Part shown: one piece after another, positions 16,935 through 24,528 of the stretch
How positions within the stretch are numbered: the first letter of the stretch is position 1
Layout: each line of letters starts with the position of its first letter
Source of the DNA: Acidobacteria bacterium RIFCSPLOWO2_12_FULL_67_14b
Lineage (GTDB): Bacteria; Acidobacteriota; Vicinamibacteria; Vicinamibacterales; UBA2999
Assembly: GCA_001768615.1 (NCBI GenBank)
Contig: MELE01000185.1
Location: 405-34,076, forward strand
Direction: 5' to 3'
DNA length: 33,672 bases
The notes under the pieces: model-generated
What the model was told of the DNA's origin: nothing
Databases searched by the model: none
Seen by the model: the letters and a program-made list of their open reading frames with translations, nothing else
Program-made: the position numbers and the translations under genes

Positions 16935-19900
16935 ATGGCGGAGTTCGTCCATCTGCACCTGCACACCGAGTTCTCGCTGCTCGACGGCGCCTGCCGCATC
17001 GACGAGCTGCTGGACGAGGCGGAGCGTCTCAAGATGCCCGCCCTTGCCGTCACCGAGCACGGCAACATGTTTTCGGCGGTGGTCTTCCACGACGCCGCCC
17101 GCAAGCGCGGCATCAATCCCATTCTCGGCTGCGAGGTCTACGTCGCGCCCGGCGACCGGCGCGACAAAAGCGGCACGCCCGGCGAAACCGCCAATCACCT
17201 CGTGCTGCTGGCCGAAAACGAGATCGGCTTCAAGAACCTGATCAAGCTGGTGTCGGCCGGCTACACCGAGGGGTTCTATTACAAGCCGCGCATCGACAAG
17301 CAACTGCTCGCGCAGCACGCCGCAGGCCTGATCGGCCTCAGCAGCTGCCTCAAGGGCGAAGTGGCGTCCGAAATCCGGGCGGAGCAGGCCAGGAAGGCGA
17401 TGGCCGCGGCCGCGACCTACCGCGACATCCTGGGCCCGAACAATTTCTTCCTCGAGATGCAGTTTCAGGGCATCGACGAGCAGCGCATCGTCAACACCGG
17501 GCTGCTGCCGATCGCGCGCGACCTGAACATGCCGCTGGTGACGACCAACGACGTGCATTACCTCCGCCACGGCGACCACAAGCCGCACGACATCCTGCTG
17601 TGCATCGGCACGGGGAAGTCGGTGAACGACGAGAACCGGCTGAAGTACCACGGCGACCAGTTCTTCCTGAAGACCGCCGATCAGATGGCCGAGGTGTTCG
17701 GCGACTATCCGGAGGCGATGAAGAACACGCTCGTGATCGCCGAGCGCTGCCACGTCACGATTCCGCAGGGCCAGAACCACCTGCCGACGTTCGCGGTGCC
17801 CGACGGCTTCACGCTGGACGCCTACTTCGAGCACGTCGTGCGCCTGGGCTACGCCCAGCGGCTCGAGCGGTTGCGGCAGCTCGAGGCGGCCGGCCAGCTG
17901 CGCCACACCATCGCCGAGTACGACGAACGCCTGGCCTACGAGATCGCGATGATCAAGAAGATGGAGTACCCGGGGTACTTCCTGATCGTCTGGGATTTCA
18001 TCCGTTACGCGCGCGAGCAGGGAATCCCGGTGGGACCGGGCCGCGGCTCGGCCGCCGGCAGCCTCGTGGCCTATGCGCTTCGCATCACCGACGTCGACCC
18101 GCTGCACTACGACCTGATTTTCGAGCGCTTCCTCAATCCCGAGCGCGTGTCGCTGCCCGATATCGACGTCGACTTCTGCGAGCGCCGGCGCAGCGAGGTG
18201 ATCGAGTACGTGACCGCCAAGTACGGCCGCGAGAACGTGTCGCAGATCATCACCTTCGGCACGATGAAGGCCAAGGCGGTGATTCGCGACGTCGGCCGCG
18301 TGATGGACATGCCGTACGCGGATGTCGACCGCATCGCCAAGCAGATTCCGCCGGCCCTCGACATGACGCTCGACAAGGCGCTGGCCGAGAACCCGGTGCT
18401 GCGCGAGATGGCGAAGAACGATCCGCGCGTGCACGACGTGCTCGAAATGGGCAAGCGCCTCGAGGGCGTGTCGCGCAACGCCGGCGTCCACGCCGCCGGC
18501 GTCGTGATCGCGCCCGGGCCGATCACCGACTACGCGCCGCTCTTCAAGAGCAACCGCGACGAAATCACGACCCAGTGGGCGATGAAGGAGGTCGAGCGCG
18601 TCGGCCTGCTGAAGATGGACTTCCTCGGCCTCAGCACGCTGACGCTGATCCAGGATGCGCTCGCCGAGATCAAGCGGACCGAGGGCATCTCTCTCGACAT
18701 CGATACGATTCCCCTCGACGATGCGAAGACCTACCAGCTGTTCATCGACGGCCAGACCTACGGCATCTTCCAGTTCGAAAGCTCCGGCATGCGCGAGATC
18801 CTGCGGCGCGCCAAGCCGCAGCGGCTCGAAGACCTGATCGCGATGAACGCGCTCTATCGGCCCGGCCCGCTCAAGGGCGGCATGGTCGACGACTACATCA
18901 ACCGCAAGGCCGGCCGCAGCCAGGTCAAGTACGAGCTGGCCGCCCTCGAGCCGATCCTGGCCGACACCTACGGCGTCATCGCCTACCAGGAACAGGTCAT
19001 GCGCATGGCGAGCGTGCTCGCCGGCTTCACGCTGGGCCAGTCCGACGTGCTCCGCAAGGCGATGGGCAAGAAGGACCCCAAGGTCATGGCCAAGCAGCGC
19101 GAGGCCTTCATGGCCGGGGCGCTGGCCAAGGGCATCAGCGAGAAGAAGGCCAGCAAGATCTTCGAGCTGATGGAGTTCTTCGCCGGCTACGGCTTCAATA
19201 AATCGCATTCCACGGCCTACGCGTTCCTGGCCTACCAGACCGCGTATTTGAAGGCGAACTTCCCGCGGCACTTCGCGGCGGCGCTGCTCACCATCGAAGC
19301 GGCCAACACCGAGAAGCTCGCGGTCTACATCAGCGAATCACGCGAGCGCGGCATCGCGGTGCGCCCGCCCGACATCAACGAGAGCCAGCTGCACTTCACC
19401 GTCGTCCCCGAAGGCGTGCGCTTCGGCCTCACCGCCATCAAGGGCCTGGGCGAGGGCGCGATCCGCAGCATCCTCGAGGTGCGGGAGCGCCTCGGCCGCA
19501 TCACCTCGATCCACCAGCTGTGTGAAGAGCTCGACCTCCGGCTCGTCAACAAGAAGGTGCTCGAAGCGCTCGTGCGGTCGGGCGCATGCGACAGCGTGAT
19601 CCCGGGCGGCGTCGGCCTCCCGGCCGGACGCGCCAAGCTGTTCGGCGCGATCGACAGCGCCATCGAGCACGGCAACCGCACGCAGCGCGATCGCGAGCAG
19701 GGCCAGGCGGATCTGTTCGGCGGCGGGGAGGAGGGCGGCCTCACCATCATCCGGCTCCCCGAGGCGCCGCCGTGGACGGAGATGGAGCTGCTGGCGCACG
19801 AGAAGGAAGCTCTCGGCCTCTACCTGAGCGGCCACCCGATCGACCGCCATGCCGGCGACCTGCGCGCGTTCGGCGCCAAGACGGTCGGGGACCTGACGAT

Positions 19901-20456
19901 GAGCGAGATTCCGTCCGGCATCGACGGCGCGCCCGGCCGGCTGATCCTCGAGGATGTCTACGTCGGCGGCATCGTCTCCGGCTTCCGCGGACTCAAGACC
20001 AAGAAGGGCGATCCGATGTGCGTCTTCACACTCGAAGACCATCAGGGCGCCGTCGAGGTCGTCGTGTTCCCCGAAATGTTCGGCCGCCACCGCGCGCTCA
20101 TCGTCAACGGCGCGCTGCTGCTCGTGCGCGGCAAGTTCGAGCGCGACGAGGACAGCTCGCGCTTCCAGAGCGCCGACATCCTGCCGCTGGCGGCGCTCAA
20201 GGAGCGGCTGTCGCGCGGGGTCAGGATCCGGTTGAAGGCCAACTGTCCGCGTGAGACGATTGAGGCGTTGTGGGCGCTGCTCGGCAAGCACCGCGGGGAC
20301 CGGCCCGTGGCCGTCGAAGTGGAAATGAACGGCGGGTCGCGCCACGTGATCGTGCGCGCCGAGGTGACCTCCTCCATACGCGTGCGGACGTCGGAGCAGT
20401 TCGTGGCCGACGTCGAGCGCATCTGCGGGCCCGGATCGGTCACGGTACATTCCTGA
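16935..20456 (+). CDS. dnaE: DNA polymerase III subunit alpha
   Basis: The replicative polymerase of the DnaE1 type, 1173 residues. Order of domains: N-terminal PHP domain (VHLHLHTEFSLLDGA, then VTEHGNMFSAVVFHD, where many relatives have TDHG), palm and fingers with GPGRGSAAGSLVAYAL and catalytic aspartates in LPDIDVDFCERRR near residues 408-412, thumb, tandem helix-hairpin-helix region (LVNKKVLEALVRSGACDS), then an OB fold (GGIVSGFRGLKTKKGDPMCV) and a C-terminal tail. QADLFGGGEE resembles linkers near the clamp-binding area. No intein or split is present. It starts 3 bases after guaA and is followed after one base by accA, an old dnaE-accA pairing also known in other bacteria. No proofreading subunit gene is in the window. 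Confidence 0.97.
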   Translation: MAEFVHLHLHTEFSLLDGACRIDELLDEAERLKMPALAVTEHGNMFSAVVFHDAARKRGINPILGCEVYVAPGDRRDKSGTPGETANHLVLLAENEIGFKNLIKLVSAGYTEGFYYKPRIDKQLLAQHAAGLIGLSSCLKGEVASEIRAEQARKAMAAAATYRDILGPNNFFLEMQFQGIDEQRIVNTGLLPIARDLNMPLVTTNDVHYLRHGDHKPHDILLCIGTGKSVNDENRLKYHGDQFFLKTADQMAEVFGDYPEAMKNTLVIAERCHVTIPQGQNHLPTFAVPDGFTLDAYFEHVVRLGYAQRLERLRQLEAAGQLRHTIAEYDERLAYEIAMIKKMEYPGYFLIVWDFIRYAREQGIPVGPGRGSAAGSLVAYALRITDVDPLHYDLIFERFLNPERVSLPDIDVDFCERRRSEVIEYVTAKYGRENVSQIITFGTMKAKAVIRDVGRVMDMPYADVDRIAKQIPPALDMTLDKALAENPVLREMAKNDPRVHDVLEMGKRLEGVSRNAGVHAAGVVIAPGPITDYAPLFKSNRDEITTQWAMKEVERVGLLKMDFLGLSTLTLIQDALAEIKRTEGISLDIDTIPLDDAKTYQLFIDGQTYGIFQFESSGMREILRRAKPQRLEDLIAMNALYRPGPLKGGMVDDYINRKAGRSQVKYELAALEPILADTYGVIAYQEQVMRMASVLAGFTLGQSDVLRKAMGKKDPKVMAKQREAFMAGALAKGISEKKASKIFELMEFFAGYGFNKSHSTAYAFLAYQTAYLKANFPRHFAAALLTIEAANTEKLAVYISESRERGIAVRPPDINESQLHFTVVPEGVRFGLTAIKGLGEGAIRSILEVRERLGRITSIHQLCEELDLRLVNKKVLEALVRSGACDSVIPGGVGLPAGRAKLFGAIDSAIEHGNRTQRDREQGQADLFGGGEEGGLTIIRLPEAPPWTEMELLAHEKEALGLYLSGHPIDRHAGDLRAFGAKTVGDLTMSEIPSGIDGAPGRLILEDVYVGGIVSGFRGLKTKKGDPMCVFTLEDHQGAVEVVVFPEMFGRHRALIVNGALLLVRGKFERDEDSSRFQSADILPLAALKERLSRGVRIRLKANCPRETIEALWALLGKHRGDRPVAVEVEMNGGSRHVIVRAEVTSSIRVRTSEQFVADVERICGPGSVTVHS
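20446..20451 (+). promoter_or_regulatory. Possible internal -10 box TACATT before accA
   Basis: TACATT ends 6 bases before the accA ATG at 20458, inside the last codons of dnaE. It fits a TANNNT-N6/7-start leaderless layout seen elsewhere in the window, but matches the consensus at only 4 of 6 positions. Confidence 0.25.
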
Positions 20457-20457
20457 C

Positions 20458-21414
20458 ATGCCAGACCTGCTGGAATTCGAAGAGCCCATCGGCGTCCTGC
20501 TGAGAGAGATCGAGGCGCTCTCCACGCTGGCGCCCAGCGAGGATCGCGACCGCGAGATCGCGCGGCTCGAGGCGCGCGTCGACGCGATCCGCGGCGAGTT
20601 GTACAAGACGCTGACGCCGTGGCAGCGCGTGCAGGTCGCCCGCCATCCGTCGCGGCCGACCACCCTCGACTACGTCGAGCGCCTCTGCACCGACTTCGTC
20701 GAGCTGCACGGCGACCGCCGCTTCGCCGACGATCACGCCATCGTCACCGGCACGGCCTTGTACAAGGGCCAGCCGATCCTCGTGGTCGGCCACCAGAAGG
20801 GCAGCGACACCAAGCAGAAGATCTTCCGGAACTTCGGCTACGCCCGGCCCGACGGCTACCGTAAGGCGATGCGGACGATGGAGCTGGCGCAGAAGTTCAG
20901 CCGGCCGATCCTGTGCTTCGTGGACACCCCGGCCGCCTACCCCGGCATCGAATCGGAGGAGCGGGGCGTGGCCGAGGCGATCGCCGTCAACCTGCGCGAA
21001 ATGGCGATGCTCGAGGTGCCGGTGATCGTGATCGTGCACGGCGAGGGCGGCAGCGGCGGCGCGCTGGGCCTCGCCGTCGGCGATCGTATCCTGATGCACG
21101 AGTTCGCCATCTACAGCGTCATCCCGCCCGAGGGCTGCGCCGCCATCCTGTGGCGGGACGCCGGCAAGAAGATGGAGGCCGCCGAGGCGTTGAAGATCAC
21201 GGCGCCCGACTTGCTTGCGCTCGAGGTCATCGACGAGATCGTGATCGAGCCGGTGGGCGGCGCCCATACGAATCCGGAACAGGCCGCCGCGCTCCTGGAC
21301 GTGGCGCTGCAACGGGCGCTGGCCGAGGTCTCGGCGCTCGACGTCGAGACCCGCCTCGAGCAGCGCTATCAGAAGTTCCGCAAAATGGGATCCGTCGGGA
21401 TCATCGAAGTGTAG
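20458..21414 (+). CDS. accA: Acetyl-CoA carboxylase carboxyltransferase subunit alpha
   Basis: One half of the carboxyltransferase that moves carboxyl from biotin to acetyl-CoA, making malonyl-CoA for fatty acid synthesis. The 318-residue protein has the AccA-specific N-terminal helices, the TPWQRVQVARHPSRP motif, GDRRFADDHAIVTG, HQKGSDTKQKIFRNFGYARP, the active-site region PILCFVDTPAAYPGIESEERG, and the oxyanion loop GEGGSGGALGLAVGD followed by VIPPEGCAAILWRD. Length is normal. It begins one base after the dnaE stop. The partner accD and biotin-carrying subunits are not in the window. Its TAG stop is part of the GTAGGGGCGGG repeat that follows. Confidence 0.97.
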   Translation: MPDLLEFEEPIGVLLREIEALSTLAPSEDRDREIARLEARVDAIRGELYKTLTPWQRVQVARHPSRPTTLDYVERLCTDFVELHGDRRFADDHAIVTGTALYKGQPILVVGHQKGSDTKQKIFRNFGYARPDGYRKAMRTMELAQKFSRPILCFVDTPAAYPGIESEERGVAEAIAVNLREMAMLEVPVIVIVHGEGGSGGALGLAVGDRILMHEFAIYSVIPPEGCAAILWRDAGKKMEAAEALKITAPDLLALEVIDEIVIEPVGGAHTNPEQAAALLDVALQRALAEVSALDVETRLEQRYQKFRKMGSVGIIEV

Positions 21415-21415
21415 G

Positions 21416-21435
21416 GGCGGGTCTCCAGACCCGCC
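21416..21435. repeat. Palindromic repeat GGCGGGTCT-cc-AGACCCGCC between accA and recJ
   Basis: A perfect 9-bp inverted repeat with a 2-base centre, filling the 28-bp accA-recJ gap. It is a second copy of the palindrome in mutS at 3999-4018. The left context GTAGGGGC provides the accA stop codon. No T-tract follows, so it is better read as a dispersed repeat than as a terminator. Confidence 0.85.
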
Positions 21436-21442
21436 CATCCCC

Positions 21443-23152
21443 ATGGCCGTACCACCAATCTGGAACACGAAGCCCTTCGACCAGGCACAAGCCCTGGCCC
21501 TGTCGCGCGCGCTCGGCGTGTCGCCGGTCACCGCGCGGCTGCTCGTCATCCGGGGGCTGGTCGATCCCGATGAGGCCTCGCGCTTCCTCAAGCCGTCACT
21601 CGATCAACTGCTCGATCCCTCCCGGCTCACCGATCTCGACAAGGCCACCGACCGGCTGCTGGCCGCCGTGGCCGCGCGGGAGCGCATTGCGGTCCACGGG
21701 GATTACGACGTCGACGGGATCACGTCCACCGTGATCCTCCGGCGCGCGCTCGAGCTGCTCGGCGCCGATGTCGGCCACTTCATTCCGGAACGGCTGACCG
21801 ACGGCTACGGGCTTCAGGCCGGCACCATCGACCGGCTGCACGCCGAGGGCGTCAAGCTGATCGTCTCGGTCGACTGCGGCATCCGCGGCGCTGAAGCGGC
21901 GCGGCGGGCCCGCGAGCTCGGCGTGGATCTCATCATCACGGACCACCACGAGCCGGATGCGGAGCTGCCCGACTGCTGCGCGGTCGTGAACCCGAAGCGC
22001 CACGACTGCACCTATCCGGACAAGAACCTGGCGGGCGTCGGCGTGGCCCTGAAAGTCGTGCAGGCGCTGTGCCGCAAGTCGGCGAAGACGGCGTGGCTGC
22101 CGGCCTTCGTCAAGATCGCCGCGATTGGGACGCTGGCCGACGTGGTGCCGCTCGTCGGCGAGAACCGGGTGATCGCCAAGCTCGGCCTGGAGATGCTGAC
22201 GAAGGGCCCGCACAAGGTCGGCCTCCGCGCGCTGTTCGAAGCCGCCGGCCTCACCGGCAAGACGATCGACAGCTACCACATCGGCTTCATGGTGGCACCC
22301 CGCATCAACGCCGCCGGCCGCATGAGCACCCCCGACATCGCCACGCGCCTGCTGCTCGCGTCGGACGAGGGGATGGCCGGCGAAGCGAAGGCGCTGGCCG
22401 AGCAACTGGAGTCGGAGAACACGCGGCGCCGGCAGGAGGACCAGGACATTCTTGCCAAGGCGAAGAAGTCGGTGGAGGCCGACCCCGATATCGGGTCGCG
22501 GAGCGTGCTGGTCGTGGCCGGGGAGGGCTGGCATCGCGGCGTGATCGGCATCGTCGCCGCCAAGCTCGTCGACGCGTTCTACCGGCCGGCCATCGTGTTG
22601 TCGACCGACGGCGAGGTCGCGCACGGCTCGTGCCGCAGCATTCCCGGATTCGACATGCTCGCCGCGCTCGAATCCTGCGCGCCGATCCTGTCGCGGTTCG
22701 GCGGGCACAAGCAGGCCGCCGGGCTGCAGTTGCTCTCGTCGCGCGTGAGGGAGTTCCGCCAGGCCGTCAACGCCTACGCCGACACCTGCCTCGGCCCCGA
22801 CGACCTGCGGCCGCGGCTCTGGCTCGACGGGCCGCTGGCCTTCGGCGAGATCACCGATCGCGTGGTCGCCGAGTTCAACGCGCTGGCACCGTTCGGCCCG
22901 GGCAACCCGAAGCCGCGTTTCCACACCGGGCCCGTGACCGTCGTCGACGGGCCGCGGATCCTGAAAGACCGCCACCTCAAGATGAGCATGAAGCAGGACG
23001 GCCGCGTGCTGCGGGCGATCCAGTGGAACGCCGCCGAGCGTGAACACCGATTGCTCGCGCAGAAGGATGGCGTCGAGATCGCGTACACCGTGGAGGAGAA
23101 CGAGTTTCGTGGTGAGCGGTATGTGGAACTCAGATTGGAAGACTTTCGATAG
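21443..23152 (+). CDS. recJ: Single-stranded-DNA-specific exonuclease RecJ
   Basis: A 5'-3' single-strand exonuclease of the DHH phosphoesterase family, used in recombination and in mismatch and base excision repair. Length (569 residues) is normal. Motifs: HGDYDVDGITST near residues 85-97, VSVDCGIRG, the DHH motif ITDHHEPD near 168, NPKRHDCTYPDKNLAGVGVA, GTLADVVPL, then the DHHA1 region GWHRGVIGIVAAKLVD and RFGGHKQAAGLQL. A C-terminal OB-like domain ends VENEFRGERYVELRLEDFR. The ATG at 21443 lies just after the palindrome, with no strong SD. The next base after the stop begins a CGCAGAT-rich repeat zone. RecJ and MutS in one window are unlinked operons here. Confidence 0.95.
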   Translation: MAVPPIWNTKPFDQAQALALSRALGVSPVTARLLVIRGLVDPDEASRFLKPSLDQLLDPSRLTDLDKATDRLLAAVAARERIAVHGDYDVDGITSTVILRRALELLGADVGHFIPERLTDGYGLQAGTIDRLHAEGVKLIVSVDCGIRGAEAARRARELGVDLIITDHHEPDAELPDCCAVVNPKRHDCTYPDKNLAGVGVALKVVQALCRKSAKTAWLPAFVKIAAIGTLADVVPLVGENRVIAKLGLEMLTKGPHKVGLRALFEAAGLTGKTIDSYHIGFMVAPRINAAGRMSTPDIATRLLLASDEGMAGEAKALAEQLESENTRRRQEDQDILAKAKKSVEADPDIGSRSVLVVAGEGWHRGVIGIVAAKLVDAFYRPAIVLSTDGEVAHGSCRSIPGFDMLAALESCAPILSRFGGHKQAAGLQLLSSRVREFRQAVNAYADTCLGPDDLRPRLWLDGPLAFGEITDRVVAEFNALAPFGPGNPKPRFHTGPVTVVDGPRILKDRHLKMSMKQDGRVLRAIQWNAAEREHRLLAQKDGVEIAYTVEENEFRGERYVELRLEDFR

Positions 23153-23154
23153 GG

Positions 23155-23213
23155 ATGACGCAGATTTCCAGACCACGGCCGCAGATCACGCAGATGACGC
23201 AGATCTAAAGCCC
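23155..23213. repeat. Solo end of the CGCAGATT element next to recJ
   Basis: Starting 2 bases after the recJ stop, the sequence reads GATGACGCAGATTTCC, CACGGCCGCAGATC, then ACGCAGAT units. It lines up with the left end of the GxxExxY element at 23322-23385 (GCAGATT, ACGGCCGCAGATT, spaced CAGATT units). No matching right end is seen, so it looks like a truncated copy. Confidence 0.6.
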
Positions 23214-23251
23214 AAGCCTGCGTTCACGGCCCGTGAATTCCAGGAGACGGT

Positions 23252-23344
23252 ATGGACGCACAGTCGCTCTTCACGGCGTTCTGGACGAACGAATCGAAGA
23301 CCACCCGCAACGTGCTGGCGAGTAGCCGCAGATTGCTTTCTTGA
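23252..23344 (+). pseudogene. 5' remnant of a DinB-like gene cut by the repeat element
   Basis: An ATG at 23252 preceded by AGGAG at 5-base spacing opens a 30-codon frame: MDAQSLFTAFWTNESKTTRN, VLA, then SSRRLLS from repeat sequence, then stop. The first 23 residues resemble the N-terminus of DinB-superfamily proteins as I remember them, where a helix with ESKTT...VLxxIP is usual. Codon usage and SD look real. From GAGTAGCC onward the sequence is the left end of the GxxExxY element, so the gene appears truncated by insertion or by later deletion. No 3' part was found on the other side of either element. Confidence 0.45.
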
Positions 23345-24052
23345 AATACGGCCGCAGATTAAACACAGATTAGACACAGATTCTCTTTTTTGAAGACCCA
23401 CACCGATCTATGGCTCGCTCATCACAAACCGGCGGTACTCGAGCGACGGCCGCCCGAAGTTGAGTAGCAGCGCCGTCTGATGGCCGCTGAGAGCCAGGTA
23501 GTTCAGGACCTGCGCATGATCAGAGGGGCCCGTTACCGAACTGGCCTTCACCTCCACAACCACCTCGTCGAAGCACACGAAGTCGCACTTGTAGAAGCCG
23601 CCGAGACGCTTCCCCTTGTATTCGACCGAGCATGGCACTTGGGCAACGAATGGGATGTCACGAAGTGCGAACTCGTGAGCCAGCGCCTCGCTGTAGATCA
23701 CTTCGAGGAATCCTCTGTGGAGAATCCGGTGAACCTCCATCGCGGCGCCGATGATCGCGAATGTTCTCTCGTCTCTACCCGGGTGCGGAATGTTCATGCG
23801 AAGCACCTCATCCAATCCGTATGCCGCGCGCATCGGGCGTTCGCGATCAGCGGAAGTCCCTGTCCAGGCTCGCGCGGGCACACCGACACGCTTGGCGCGT
23901 TGTTTGAGAGTCGCAGTTTCTTCGATGGCACAGGCCATCTGGTCTGGCAATTCCTGCCACGTGAGCATCCGTGAAGACTGGAGGGAGTAATCTGCGTCCA
24001 ATCGGCGTCGAATCTGCGGCTGTATTTCGTCTCAGTCAATCTCAGGCTGGTA
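23322..24052. mobile_element. Putative GxxExxY element, full copy, with terminal inverted repeats
   Basis: About 731 bp. The left end (AGTAGCCGCAGATTGC through GAAATACGGCCGCAGATT) matches the reverse complement of the right end (AGCCTGAGATTG through GAAATACAGCCGCAGATT) as an imperfect repeat of about 40 bp. The inner 18 bases are 17 of 18 identical. Inside each end are 11-bp direct units (AAACACAGATT/AGACACAGATT at left, GTCGAATCTGC type at right). It carries one leftward gene. A shorter copy lies 39 bp to the right. No target duplication is clear and no known transposase is present, so mobility is inferred from the duplicate, the TIRs and the broken gene at the left edge. Confidence 0.6.
23408..23797 (-). 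CDS. GxxExxY family protein, PD-(D/E)XK nuclease-like
   Basis: A 129-residue protein of the GxxExxY family (PDDEXK_3 type). The name-giving motif is GFLEVIY (G29, E32, Y35). It is followed by VEYKGKRLGGFYKCDFV with Asp72, and VVVEVKA with Glu82 and Lys84, forming a D-x9-ExK core of PD-(D/E)XK nucleases. Then comes HAQVLNYLALSG with Gln96 and Tyr100, like the QxxxY of Cas4/RecB nucleases. All catalytic-type residues are present. I choose the ATG at 23797 because GAGGTG lies 6 bases upstream and the length suits the family; the frame stays open upstream to 24001, so a longer protein is possible. The biochemical role of the family is not established. The gene lies wholly inside a TIR-bounded element and shows no tie to its neighbours. 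Confidence 0.88.
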   Translation of the reverse strand: MNIPHPGRDERTFAIIGAAMEVHRILHRGFLEVIYSEALAHEFALRDIPFVAQVPCSVEYKGKRLGGFYKCDFVCFDEVVVEVKASSVTGPSDHAQVLNYLALSGHQTALLLNFGRPSLEYRRFVMSEP

Positions 24053-24182
24053 CCAATCCCCAGAGCCCGCGACTCGCGGAGCATTGATCACGTAGCCACC
24101 GATTGCCCTTCCTGAAATACAGCCGCAGATTAGCGACCCACAGATTAGACACAGATTCTCTTCTTCACGGACACACACCCAT

Positions 24183-24239
24183 CTATGGCTCGCTCAGCAC
24201 AAACCGGCGGTACTCGAGCGACGGCTTCCCGAAGTTTGA
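24183..24239 (-). pseudogene. GxxExxY 3' remnant in the deleted copy
   Basis: On the minus strand the sequence reads NFGKPSLEYRRFVLSEP and stops, matching NFGRPSLEYRRFVMSEP at the end of the intact gene at 23408. The deletion joins it out of frame to the upstream leader, so no GxxExxY protein can be made. Confidence 0.8.
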
Positions 24240-24431
24240 GCAGCAGCACCTCATCCAATCCGTGTGCCACGCGCATCGGGCGTTCGCGATCAGCGTCAGT
24301 CCCTGTCCAGGCTCGCCCGGGCACACCGACACGGTTGGCGCGTTGTTTGAGAAACGCAGTTTCTTCGATGGCACAGGCCATCTGGTCTGGCAATTCCTGC
24401 CACGTGAGCACCCCGTGAGGATTGGAGAAGT

Positions 24432-24485
24432 AATCTGCGTCGAATCTGCGTCGAATCTGCGTCGAATCTGCGTCGAATCTGCGGC
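24432..24485. repeat. 11-bp direct repeats GTCGAATCTGC
   Basis: After TAATCTGC there are four tandem copies of GTCGAATCTGC, ending at GGCTGCATTT. The equivalent place in copy 1 (23988-24020) has two copies, one of them degenerate. The left ends hold related 11-bp CAGATT units in the other orientation. Unit number varies between copies. Confidence 0.85.
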
Positions 24486-24515
24486 TGCATTTGGTCTGAA
24501 TCAATCTGAGGCTGG

Positions 24516-24521
24516 TACAAT
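24516..24521 (+). promoter_or_regulatory. -10 box TACAAT for the lptCA operon, at the element edge
   Basis: TACAAT (5 of 6) ends exactly 7 bases before the GTG at 24529, so a leaderless mRNA is likely. TTGGTC at 24491 is a weak -35 at 19-bp spacing. The -10 spans the right end of the deleted GxxExxY copy; copy 1 has GGTACCAAT at the same place, one base longer. Confidence 0.5.
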
Positions 24522-24528
24522 CGGTGGC

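Larger units (their letters stand above)
24092..24518. mobile_element. Internally deleted copy of the GxxExxY element
   Basis: About 427 bp, starting GTAGCCACCGATTGCC and with GAAATACAGCCGCAGATT, ending with the reverse-oriented GCGGCTGCATTT and AATCTGAGGCTGGTAC. Both flanks align closely with copy 1, but the stretch corresponding to about 23471-23801 is missing. The right junction falls 3' of the SD of the GxxExxY gene, so the start codon and core are gone while the last codons remain. Resembles a non-autonomous derivative of copy 1. The right end runs into the lptC promoter. Confidence 0.6.

Noticed and set aside
23798-24001. Upstream in-frame extension of the GxxExxY gene (MDADYSLQSSRM...)
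   Set aside because: Not taken as coding because a strong SD marks the ATG at 23797 and family length fits; the extension is conserved in the deleted copy, so it may be a leader or binding region, and remains open.
24432-24485. Possible CRISPR array at the 11-bp repeats
   Set aside because: No spacers and units too short; they belong to the element end.
24103-24528. Track start of the lptCA ORF at 24103
   Set aside because: The extra 142 codons are translated repeat element; the membrane anchor and a -10 box point to the GTG at 24529.
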